Shown here piece after piece: positions 1-6,341 of a DNA stretch of 6,341 bases. Both the position numbers and the translations under genes were made by a program. The notes below the pieces were generated by a model. The model was given only the letters and a program-made list of their open reading frames with translations, made no database searches and had not been told where the DNA came from. Numbering within the stretch: position 1 is the first letter of the stretch; each line of letters opens with the position of its first letter. This DNA is from Gammaproteobacteria bacterium (GTDB lineage Bacteria; Pseudomonadota; Gammaproteobacteria; Steroidobacterales; SZUA-146): the NCBI GenBank assembly GCA_013002925.1, contig JABDLQ010000337.1, forward strand, positions 1 through 6,341. The letters are read 5' to 3'.

Positions 1-742
1 CGTCGTGATCTATGTCGGCGGGGTGGCCGAACTGACGCGAATAAAGCAAACAGCAACGCATCTTGAGATTGGTGCAGCAGCATCACTGAGTGCGATCATG
101 CCGATACTGTTGCACCATTATCCGGATCTGCAGGAAATGTTCACAAGGTTTGCTGCACCCCCGGTACGCAACGCAGGTACCCTGGGTGGCAACATCGCCA
201 ATGGCTCGCCAATAGGTGACTCGATGCCAGCACTTATTGCACTCGGCGCGACCGTTATTTTGCGTCAAGGTGAATCGCAGCGCCGGCTAGCTCTTGAAAA
301 TCTCTACCAAAGCTATGGTGTAAACGCGATGCAGGCCGGAGAATTTCTTGAATGTATCCACGTGCCGCTCCCGCCGCCGGCGCAGGTTTTTCGCTGTTAT
401 AAGCTGTCCAAGCGATTTGACGAAGATATTTCCGCTGTATGCATGGCACTTGCCGTGACGATTGAACACAGCAAGGTCGTCGCCATTCGTATTGGCTGTG
501 GGGGCTTGAGTGAGATTCCCGCACGTGCGCGGGCATGCGAGCAGGTATTGCAGGGGAAACCCTGGACCGAGAAGACTATCAGGGCAGCAATGGCGGCGCT
601 GAACAATGACTTCACACCAATTTCGGATATGCGGGCCAGCGCCACCTACAGGCGCCAGGTTATGCAGAATCTGTTGTTACGTTTTTTCATCGAAAGTACT
701 GATCAGCAGGAAGACACCCGTGTCTACGACGTCAGGCCGTAA
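1..742 (+). CDS. xdhA: Xanthine dehydrogenase small subunit XdhA, FAD-domain part (5'-truncated by window edge)
   Basis: This is the C-terminal part of the iron-sulfur/FAD subunit of xanthine dehydrogenase; the reading frame is open from base 2 and gives 246 residues. In this family the subunit carries electrons from the molybdenum site through two [2Fe-2S] clusters to FAD and then NAD+, in the cytoplasm. The visible part is the FAD-binding domain: an APPVRNAGTLGGN-IANGSPIGDS stretch (about bases 155-223) is the classic flavin-binding loop, followed by the KLSKRFDEDISAV motif (about 404-442) and the FTPISDMRAS segment near the C-terminus (about 611-640), both typical of XdhA. Full-length bacterial XdhA is about 460-490 residues, so roughly half, including both iron-sulfur domains, lies left of the window. 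The frame has a GTG at base 5, but it falls inside a conserved region and is not the true start. The gene ends with TAA at 740-742 and overlaps xdhB by 23 bp. No frameshift or internal stop is seen. The identification is secure. Confidence 0.95.
   Translation, partial: VVIYVGGVAELTRIKQTATHLEIGAAASLSAIMPILLHHYPDLQEMFTRFAAPPVRNAGTLGGNIANGSPIGDSMPALIALGATVILRQGESQRRLALENLYQSYGVNAMQAGEFLECIHVPLPPPAQVFRCYKLSKRFDEDISAVCMALAVTIEHSKVVAIRIGCGGLSEIPARARACEQVLQGKPWTEKTIRAAMAALNNDFTPISDMRASATYRRQVMQNLLLRFFIESTDQQEDTRVYDVRP
708..713 (+). promoter_or_regulatory. Ribosome binding site of xdhB, inside the end of xdhA
   Basis: AGGAAG lies six bases upstream of a GTG at 720. This good Shine-Dalgarno match and spacing is the main reason for placing the xdhB start at 720 rather than at the ATG at 783 or the far upstream ATG at 606. 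It sits within the xdhA coding sequence, so translation of the two subunits is probably coupled. This is read from sequence only. Confidence 0.6.
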
Positions 743-3098
743 ACCCGCCCGGAAATCGCGGCCGGGCCACGTGAAAGGTGCCATGGGCCAGGCGCTGGCA
801 CATGACAGCGCACATCTGCATGTGACCGGGGCAGCTGTGTACACGGACGACCTGCCTGAACCCAAACAGCTGCTACATGCGGCGGTCGGACTGAGCGCGC
901 AGGCGCACGCGGAACTGCGTGCACTGGATTTGGACGCGGTATTACAGTCGCCCGGCGTTGTCGACGTGATTACTGCAAAAGATGTGCCGGGAATCAATGA
1001 TTATGGCGTGGTCATCGAAGACGATCCGTTGCTGGCTACAGACCAGGTGCAGTACGCCGGCCAGGTTATTTTTGCGGTGGCTGCCCGCAGCGTGGATGAG
1101 GCACGTCGGGCCGCACGGCGCGCCAGCGTGGACTATGCAACGCTGGAGGCGTTGCTCACGGCACGGGATGCGCTGGATGCTCAATCCTTTGTGTTGCCGG
1201 ATCAGACCCTGACCACAGGTGATTCCCGGAAGGCGCTCGGCAATGCGCCACAACGGTTAAGTGGTACTGTCTCCGTCGGGGGGCAGGACCAGTTTTATCT
1301 CGAAGGTCAGATTGCGATGGCCATTCCCCAGGAGGACAAGGGTTTCCTGGTATACAGCTCGACTCAGCATCCGGGCGAAGTGCAGCACGCCGTTGCCAAA
1401 GCGTTGGGCACCACAGCCAAAGATGTGGTGGTTGAATGCCGACGTATGGGGGGTGGCTTCGGGGGCAAGGAAAGTCAGCCTGCGCTGATCGCCTGTCTTG
1501 CGGCACTGCTTGCGCGCAAGACCGGCAAACCGGTGAAACTCAGACTGGATCGTGACACCGACATGCTGGTAACCGGCAAACGCCATGATTTTTTGATCGA
1601 CTACGATGTCGGATTTGACGACTCGGGGCGGATACTGGGAATCGAATTTGTCCTCACGTCACGGTGCGGGATGTCGGCAGACCTGTCGGGCGCAATTAAT
1701 GACCGGGCAATGTTTCATGCTGACAATGCCTATTTTCTGGAACATGCCACCATTGTTACTCATCGGTGTAAAACACATACCGTTTCCAATACCGCATTTC
1801 GGGGCTTCGGTGGTCCCCAGGGCATGTTTGCCATCGAATACGTCATCGATGACATCGCCGGTAGCCTTGGTGTGGATCCCCTGGTTGTGCGCAAGCGCAA
1901 CCTTTATGGGCACAAGCGTCGTAACGTGACACCTTACGGGCAGGTCGTAAAAGACAATATTCTGCCAAAAATCATTACGCAGCTGGAACAGTCCGCTGAC
2001 TATGCACAGCGTCGCGAGGCCATCCGTGACTGGAATCGCGCGCATCGTATTCTCAAGCGTGGCATCGCGCTCACGCCGGTCAAGTTCGGGATTTCCTTCA
2101 CTGCAACCCATTTGAATCAGGCCGGCGCCCTGGTGCATCTTTACACCGATGGCACCGTCCATCTCAATCACGGTGGCACGGAAATGGGGCAGGGGCTCTT
2201 TGTCAAGGTCGCCCAGGTTGTCGCGAACGAGCTACAAATAGACATTGACCAGATCAGGATTACGCCTGCGGATACCAGCAAAGTGCCGAATGCGTCGGCC
2301 ACCGCGGCTTCGGCCGGCACGGATCTGAATGGCATGGCCGCACGCCAGGCGGCGCGCAAGCTGAAAAAGCGTCTGATTCGTTTTGCATCCACACATTTTG
2401 ATGCTCCGGCGAAGTCAATCAGGTTTGACAACAATCAGGTTATGATCGGCAGCGCATCCGTATCGTTTGCCGAGTTGGTGCACCTGGCCTACATGGCCCG
2501 CGTGTCGTTGTCAGCCACCGGTTTTTATCGCACCCCGAAAATCAAATATGATCGTGCGTCACTGTCCGGTCGGCCTTTTTATTATTTTGCCTACGGTGCG
2601 GCAGTCTCAGAAGTGGTCATTGATACGTTGACAGGCGAAATGCGGGTAACCCGCGCCGATTTGCTGCACGATTGCGGTCGCTCGATCAATCCGGCCATTG
2701 ACATGGGTCAGATTGAAGGTGGCTTTATCCAGGGCGTCGGCTGGCTAACCACCGAAGAGTTGTGGTGGAACGACAAAGGCGAATTAAAAACTCATGCCCC
2801 GTCCACTTATAAGATTCCGGTATGCTCCGATGTGCCAGCGGATTTTCGGGTCCAGATGCTGGAGTCAGTAAAAAACCGGGAGCGCAGCATTTATCGGTCG
2901 AAAGCGGTGGGTGAACCGCCATTGATGCTGGCACTGTCGGTGTTTCTGGCGATCCGGGATGCCGTTGCAAGCACCTGTGAATATCGACTGAGTCCGCGCC
3001 TGAACGCGCCCGCAACCCCTGAAGCGATTTTGCACGCAGTTATCGAGCTGGCTGAGCGTGACAACAACAGCCACGCACACAGACGGGAAAGCACCTGA
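720..3098 (+). CDS. xdhB: Xanthine dehydrogenase large (molybdenum-binding) subunit XdhB
   Basis: The 792-residue catalytic subunit hydroxylates hypoxanthine to xanthine and xanthine to urate at a molybdenum-cofactor site, passing electrons to XdhA. The order is an N-terminal aldehyde-oxidase/XDH a/b-hammerhead domain (about residues 28-145) and then the cofactor-binding domains. By alignment from memory to bovine XDH, the key residues are present: Q216 in TQHP (Q767), E251 in GGGFGGKE (E802), R329 in NDRAMFH (R880), F363 in FRGFGGPQ (F914), F460 in GISFT (F1009), A529-A530 in TAAS (A1078-A1079) and catalytic E732 in KAVGEPP (E1261). Having both E802 and R880 equivalents points to purines rather than aldehydes as substrate. 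HGGTEMGQG (484-492) is the usual cofactor loop. The GTG start at 720 is chosen for its ribosome binding site; ATG at 783 (MGQALAHDSAHLHV) is an alternative that would give 771 residues. The gene overlaps xdhA by 23 bp and ends 2 bp before xdhC. The length is normal for XdhB and the frame is intact. Confidence 0.95.
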   Translation: MSTTSGRKPARKSRPGHVKGAMGQALAHDSAHLHVTGAAVYTDDLPEPKQLLHAAVGLSAQAHAELRALDLDAVLQSPGVVDVITAKDVPGINDYGVVIEDDPLLATDQVQYAGQVIFAVAARSVDEARRAARRASVDYATLEALLTARDALDAQSFVLPDQTLTTGDSRKALGNAPQRLSGTVSVGGQDQFYLEGQIAMAIPQEDKGFLVYSSTQHPGEVQHAVAKALGTTAKDVVVECRRMGGGFGGKESQPALIACLAALLARKTGKPVKLRLDRDTDMLVTGKRHDFLIDYDVGFDDSGRILGIEFVLTSRCGMSADLSGAINDRAMFHADNAYFLEHATIVTHRCKTHTVSNTAFRGFGGPQGMFAIEYVIDDIAGSLGVDPLVVRKRNLYGHKRRNVTPYGQVVKDNILPKIITQLEQSADYAQRREAIRDWNRAHRILKRGIALTPVKFGISFTATHLNQAGALVHLYTDGTVHLNHGGTEMGQGLFVKVAQVVANELQIDIDQIRITPADTSKVPNASATAASAGTDLNGMAARQAARKLKKRLIRFASTHFDAPAKSIRFDNNQVMIGSASVSFAELVHLAYMARVSLSATGFYRTPKIKYDRASLSGRPFYYFAYGAAVSEVVIDTLTGEMRVTRADLLHDCGRSINPAIDMGQIEGGFIQGVGWLTTEELWWNDKGELKTHAPSTYKIPVCSDVPADFRVQMLESVKNRERSIYRSKAVGEPPLMLALSVFLAIRDAVASTCEYRLSPRLNAPATPEAILHAVIELAERDNNSHAHRREST

Positions 3099-3100
3099 AC

Positions 3101-4264
3101 ATGTTGGATTGGCTCAGACAATTGCAGCAACTGCGCCGTGACACCGAACCCTGTGTGCTGGTCACCGTTAGCGGCTGCCGCGGTTCAACTCCACGCGAAA
3201 CCGGGGCAAAAATGATCGTCACGCGTGACACCGTGATCGGCAGCATCGGTGGTGGCAAGCTTGAATACTCATGTGTCAGGTCCGCATGCGAATGGCTGCA
3301 AAACGGCAATGTTACCGGTCGCTCGAAAACCAGGCGCCTGGTCCTGGGTGCGAACTGTGGGCAGTGTTGCGGTGGTGTCGTCGAAATTTTGTTTGAGGAA
3401 ATTACGCCCGCTCAGCAGTGGTGGATCGATGAATTGACAGCGCTGCAAACCGCCGGCATACCGGCAGCCATGGTAACGTTATGCACGCCTCGTGCCCGGG
3501 CGCGCAAATGGGTGGTTACTGCGCGTAATTGCCGTACGCAAGACAGGCATGCCGGCGATGTCGATCGGCCGGAGCTGACAGACAGCGAGGTGGACTGGAC
3601 AAAGGGTTTGCCGCAACACGTGTTGGACGCTGCGCGTTGCTGTCTTGAGCCGGGCGCCGGTGCCCGGCAGTTCAGCGCTGCCTGTGATGCCGGGGAAAAG
3701 CTCACTGTGCTAATCGAGCCTGTCCGTCGGTGTGATTTTGAAATTGCGGTGTTTGGTGCCGGTCACGTGGGTTCAGCCTGTGTAACTATTTTTACCCAAC
3801 TGGAAGCTACAGTGCATTGGATCGACAATCGGCCGGACCTCATGAATGGGCTGAAACGGGACGATCTGCACACAGTGGAGATCGACCCGCCAACCTCCTA
3901 TGTGAATCAATTGGCTGCGGGAGTTTATTATCTCGTGATGACCCATGATCACGCGTTGGATTTAGAGCTGTGCGCCGCGATTTTGCAACGTTCAGATAGC
4001 AGTTACTGTGGTCTGATTGGTTCCGGGGCGAAACGTCGCCGGTTTTTAAAGAGACTGACCGCTGCCGGCTTGCTGCCAGAGCAGCTGGCACGACTCACCT
4101 GTCCCATCGGTATTGATCTTATCGGCGGCAAAAAACCGATGGAAATTGCTGTCGCTGTGGCCGCCGAACTTCTGAACCTGAGGGAAACGTCTGCACGGCG
4201 TGATCACCTGACGCCTGTTGGTGCCTTGGCGGCACAGGCCACTGCACACACGAAGTCTCTTTGA
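3101..4264 (+). CDS. xdhC: Xanthine dehydrogenase accessory protein XdhC (molybdenum-cofactor chaperone)
   Basis: This 387-residue protein belongs to the XdhC/CoxI family. The Rhodobacter capsulatus member binds molybdenum cofactor, supports its sulfuration and delivers it to XdhB; it is needed for maturation and is not part of the finished enzyme. The N-terminal XdhC/CoxI domain shows GSTPRETGAKMIV (28-40), SIGGGKLEY (48-56) and GANCGQCCGG (83-92). The C-terminal Rossmann-like domain shows FGAGHVG (218-224), WIDNRPD (240-246), VMTHDHALDLEL (279-290), IGSGAKRRRF (306-315), CPIGIDLIGGKKPMEIA (334-350). The ATG at 3101 lies 2 bp after the xdhB stop, with only a weak purine-rich site upstream (GGGA at 3085-3088), so translational coupling is likely. 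The protein is longer than the roughly 270-340 residues common in the family; the extra length seems to lie in a poorly conserved middle part (about 130-210) and a tail after about 360. It has 17 cysteines, which is high. The motifs and the position directly after xdhB make the assignment firm. Confidence 0.93.
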   Translation: MLDWLRQLQQLRRDTEPCVLVTVSGCRGSTPRETGAKMIVTRDTVIGSIGGGKLEYSCVRSACEWLQNGNVTGRSKTRRLVLGANCGQCCGGVVEILFEEITPAQQWWIDELTALQTAGIPAAMVTLCTPRARARKWVVTARNCRTQDRHAGDVDRPELTDSEVDWTKGLPQHVLDAARCCLEPGAGARQFSAACDAGEKLTVLIEPVRRCDFEIAVFGAGHVGSACVTIFTQLEATVHWIDNRPDLMNGLKRDDLHTVEIDPPTSYVNQLAAGVYYLVMTHDHALDLELCAAILQRSDSSYCGLIGSGAKRRRFLKRLTAAGLLPEQLARLTCPIGIDLIGGKKPMEIAVAVAAELLNLRETSARRDHLTPVGALAAQATAHTKSL

Positions 4265-4280
4265 TGAGAGAGCTGACATC

Positions 4281-5603
4281 ATGAAGCTGGCGACGATGAC
4301 TGCACACCGCGGACGAATTTTGCATTGCCTGCGCGACCCGGGGGAGGCGGGTGATCTCGACGCAATCGACTATTTTGACGATGGCGTGTTGCTCGTTGAT
4401 GACGGTCACATAGCAGCTGCTGGTCCTTCGGCTTCCCTGTTGCCAGGCTTGTCAGAGTCGGTAAAAATTATTGATCACGAGGGGGCACTCCTGGTACCCG
4501 GCTTTATCGACTGCCACGTGCACTATCCGCAAGTCGATGTCATCGCCTCCTACGGACATCAGTTGCTGGACTGGCTGAACAATTATACCTATACGGAGGA
4601 GGCACGCTTTGCCAAGGAGGCGGTTGCGCAGTCTGCCGCCGGGTTTTTTCTTGACCAGTTGCTTTGCAATGGCACAACGACGGCCATGGTATTTGCCACG
4701 GTGCACCCCCATTCGGTCGATGCGATTTTCACCGCCGCACGACAAAAAAATATGCGGCTCGCGGCTGGCAAGGTGATGATGGACAGAAATTGTCCTGTGG
4801 AGCTTCAGGATACGCCACAGTCAGCTTACGTGGAGAGCCGCGAATTGCTACAGCGCTGGCATGGGCAGGATCGTTTGCATTACGCGATCACACCACGATT
4901 TGCACCGACCAGCAGTGATGCTCAACTTTCCCTTGCCGGTCACCTTGCAGCCGAATTTCCAGATGTACATGTACATACCCATCTTGCAGAAAATCGCGAT
5001 GAAGTAGCGTGGGTCGCGAAACTGTTTCCAGACTCCCGCAGTTACGTTGATGTCTATAAACGCGCAGGGCTGGTGCGTGAGCGGGCGGTGTTTGCCCACG
5101 GTTTGTACCTCGATGACCAGGATTGCGTCGAACTGGCGTCCGCGGGAAGTTCGATTGCTTTTTGCCCCGGCTCAAATCTTTTTCTGGGGAGTGGCTTGTT
5201 TGATCTGGACCGTGCGCGTGAAAGTCGCATTCGTGTAGGTCTTGGCACAGACATTGGTGGCGGTACCAGCTTCAGTCTGTTGCGGACCATGAGCGAGGCG
5301 TATAAAGCGTTGCATTTAAATGAACAGTCGCTGCCTGCCGTGCGGGGATTGTTTCTGGCCACGTTGGGAGCTGCACAGGCCTTGCATATGGAAAATTCCA
5401 TCGGCAATTTTGACATCGGCAAAGAGGCGGATTTTCTGGTTCTGGATGGCGCACCGACTGCATTACTTGAGCGACGCATTGGGCGGACGCAATCTATTTC
5501 TGAAGAGCTTTTTGCACAAATGATTCTGGGAGACGATCGCAGTATCGCAAAAACATACCTCATGGGGGCACTTGCATACAGCAAGGAACCGGTCCCGCCT
5601 TAG
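4281..5603 (+). CDS. guaD: Guanine deaminase GuaD
   Basis: Guanine deaminase hydrolyses guanine to xanthine and ammonia, supplying the substrate of the XDH encoded upstream. The 440-residue length matches Escherichia coli GuaD (about 439). The fold is a zinc amidohydrolase: an N-terminal b-sandwich part, then the barrel opening with PGFIDCHVHYPQ, where H79 and H81 are the expected zinc ligands. TPRFAPT (204-210) carries the substrate-contacting Arg-Phe, HTHLAEN supplies zinc ligand H234 and proton-shuttle E237, FAHGLYL has H273, and GLGTDIGGG has zinc ligand D324. KEADFLVLD (381-389) closes the C-terminal b-part. Every catalytic residue expected of the family is present. The start is the ATG at 4281, 16 bp after xdhC, preceded by a weak purine-rich stretch (GAGAGAG, 4266-4272). 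A longer frame from ATG 4218 overlaps xdhC and adds 21 residues that do not look like the family. A later ATG at 4296 is possible. Co-transcription with xdhABC is likely. Confidence 0.95.
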   Translation: MKLATMTAHRGRILHCLRDPGEAGDLDAIDYFDDGVLLVDDGHIAAAGPSASLLPGLSESVKIIDHEGALLVPGFIDCHVHYPQVDVIASYGHQLLDWLNNYTYTEEARFAKEAVAQSAAGFFLDQLLCNGTTTAMVFATVHPHSVDAIFTAARQKNMRLAAGKVMMDRNCPVELQDTPQSAYVESRELLQRWHGQDRLHYAITPRFAPTSSDAQLSLAGHLAAEFPDVHVHTHLAENRDEVAWVAKLFPDSRSYVDVYKRAGLVRERAVFAHGLYLDDQDCVELASAGSSIAFCPGSNLFLGSGLFDLDRARESRIRVGLGTDIGGGTSFSLLRTMSEAYKALHLNEQSLPAVRGLFLATLGAAQALHMENSIGNFDIGKEADFLVLDGAPTALLERRIGRTQSISEELFAQMILGDDRSIAKTYLMGALAYSKEPVPP

Positions 5604-5683
5604 CTCATTAGGTTTTCATACGGTGGCATTGGCACGCAGGGCTGCTAAACTGTGCGCTGGCACTGAACACTGACGGAATTACG
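5604..5683 (+). other. Intergenic gap between guaD and the adenine deaminase gene
   Basis: This 80-bp stretch is the only real gap in the window. It contains no convincing intrinsic terminator: I see no strong stem followed by a T run after guaD, only TTTT at 5613-5616 without a stem. It does hold a possible promoter, described separately, and a small 4-bp stem (GTGC 5652-5655 with GCAC 5660-5663) that is too weak to interpret. Transcription from guaD into the next gene therefore cannot be excluded. Confidence 0.7.
5623..5651 (+). promoter_or_regulatory. Possible sigma70-type promoter for the adenine deaminase gene
   Basis: GTGGCA at 5623-5628 matches four of six positions of a -35 box. After a 17-bp spacer, TAAACT at 5646-5651 matches four of six of a -10 box, and TG at 5643-5644 gives an extended -10 arrangement (TGC-TAAACT). 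Transcription would start near 5658 and leave a leader of about 25 bases before the ATG at 5684. The boxes are only moderate matches and such matches occur by chance, so this is a tentative call. If real, it would allow adenine deaminase to be expressed apart from the xdh-guaD unit. Confidence 0.35.
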
Positions 5684-6341
5684 ATGGAGATCACTGAGTT
5701 TATCCAAAAAATCCCAAAGGCGGAATTGCATTTGCATATCGAGGGCACACTCGAGCCGGAAATGATCATGGGGCTGGCGCAAAAAAACGACGTCGAAATT
5801 CCTTACGCCAGCATTGAAGAGATTCGCGGAGCTTATGACTTTTCAGATTTGCAGTCGTTTCTTGATTTATATCACCTGGGCACGCAGGTATTAAGAACCG
5901 AGCAAGACTTTTATGACATGACCTGGGCATACCTTGAGCGCGCTGCCCAGGACAATGTACGGCATGTTGAGATTTTCACCGACACACAGACCCATACGGA
6001 ACGCGGTATTGACTTCGCCACCGTGGTTAACGGTGTCGACCGGGCGTTGCGTGATGGTGAGACGCAGCTGGGAATTACCTATCGGCAGATTTTGTGTTTT
6101 CTTCGGCATCTGAGCGCCCGTGAGGCCATGGATACCCTGGAACAGGCGTTACAGTTCAAGGACAAGATTTATGCCGTTGGACTGGCGTCTTCCGAAGTCG
6201 GACACCCCCCATCAAAATTTACCGATGTGTTTGATCGCGCAAGGGACGCTGGATTTTCGATTGTGGCACATGCAGGAGAAGAGGGACCGCCTGAATACAT
6301 TTGGGAGGCACTGGATTTACTCAAGGTCGATCGTATTGATC
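5684..6341 (+). CDS. Adenine deaminase, adenosine-deaminase superfamily (3'-truncated by window edge)
   Basis: The first 219 residues of a zinc-dependent deaminase are visible; the frame is open to the window end, and full-length relatives have about 320-345 residues. The adenine-deaminase branch (bacterial PA0148 and yeast Aah1 type), rather than adenosine deaminase, is indicated by PKAELHLHIEGTLEPE (11-26), LRTEQDFYDMTWAYL (70-84), RHLSAREA (141-148), SSEVGHPPSKF (169-179) and VAHAGEEGPPEYIWEALDLL (194-213). Expected zinc ligands H16, H18 and H196 and proton-shuttle E199 are present; the last zinc aspartate would lie beyond the edge. Members of this branch convert adenine to hypoxanthine and ammonia, which would feed the XDH encoded upstream. 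Residues 96-104 read EIFTDTQTH where I recall EPFFDPQTH or close variants in relatives. The ATG at 5684 is preceded by a modest site (GGAA, 5675-5678). It lies 80 bp after guaD on the same strand. Members of this branch may also act on N6-substituted adenines, so the exact substrate is inferred. Confidence 0.9.
   Translation, partial: MEITEFIQKIPKAELHLHIEGTLEPEMIMGLAQKNDVEIPYASIEEIRGAYDFSDLQSFLDLYHLGTQVLRTEQDFYDMTWAYLERAAQDNVRHVEIFTDTQTHTERGIDFATVVNGVDRALRDGETQLGITYRQILCFLRHLSAREAMDTLEQALQFKDKIYAVGLASSEVGHPPSKFTDVFDRARDAGFSIVAHAGEEGPPEYIWEALDLLKVDRID

Noticed and set aside
606..719. Upstream extension of the xdhB frame to an ATG at 606
   Set aside because: It would overlap xdhA by 137 bp, and the added 38 residues do not resemble XdhB; the GTG at 720 has a much better ribosome binding site.
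4023..4047. Terminator-like stem (CCGG..CG / CGCCGG) followed by five T residues inside xdhC
   Set aside because: It lies within the conserved IGSGAKRRRF coding motif, the stem needs a 2-base bulge, and the gene continues intact; coding constraint explains the sequence.
4218..4280. Upstream extension of the guaD frame to an ATG inside xdhC
   Set aside because: The extra 21 residues show no family similarity, and starting at 4281 gives the usual GuaD length.
5054..5584. A 176-residue open frame on the minus strand opposite guaD, and similar long antisense frames elsewhere
   Set aside because: They are antisense to strongly conserved coding sequence, are rich in Arg, Ser and Pro as expected of shadow frames, and show no recognisable domain.
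5587..5597. Short symmetric GGAACCGGTCC sequence at the end of guaD, considered as a terminator
   Set aside because: The symmetry is imperfect, has no loop and no following T run, and it overlaps the last codons of guaD.
5629..5651. TTGGCA at 5629-5634 paired with TAAACT at 5646-5651 as a promoter
   Set aside because: The spacer is only 11 bp, too short for a sigma70 promoter; GTGGCA at 5623 gives the proper 17 bp.

Overview
This window carries a compact, all-plus-strand purine-base catabolism cluster from a bacterium. The two-subunit XdhA/XdhB xanthine dehydrogenase with its own XdhC chaperone, followed directly by guaD, is an arrangement typical of Proteobacteria. The adenine deaminase at the right edge resembles the Pseudomonas PA0148 type, so a gamma- or betaproteobacterium is most likely, but the genus cannot be named from this sequence. 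Base composition looks moderately GC-rich (judged by eye, not computed) and is even across all genes, with no sign of recent transfer.

Layout: bases 1-742 hold the C-terminal half of xdhA (FAD domain; the [2Fe-2S] half lies left of the window). Bases 720-3098 hold complete xdhB (molybdenum catalytic subunit), starting at a GTG inside the end of xdhA. Bases 3101-4264 hold xdhC (molybdenum-cofactor chaperone). Bases 4281-5603 hold guaD (guanine deaminase). An 80-bp gap (5604-5683) has a possible weak promoter. Bases 5684-6341 hold the first 219 codons of an adenine deaminase that runs off the right edge. The xdhA-xdhB-xdhC-guaD junctions are an overlap of 23 bp and gaps of 2 and 16 bp, so these four genes look like one transcription unit; the adenine deaminase may be in the same unit or have its own promoter.

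The genes form one pathway. Adenine deaminase turns adenine into hypoxanthine, and GuaD turns guanine into xanthine. The XdhAB enzyme, loaded with sulfurated molybdenum cofactor by XdhC, oxidises hypoxanthine to xanthine and xanthine to urate. The window thus covers conversion of both purine bases to urate with release of ammonia. Urate breakdown, transport and regulatory genes are not in view.

I found no RNA gene, mobile element, CRISPR array, sizeable repeat or unknown gene. No previously undescribed system is evident. The points worth a second look are modest: the pairing of both deaminases with XDH, a long cysteine-rich XdhC, small motif departures in the adenine deaminase, and the start of xdhB.
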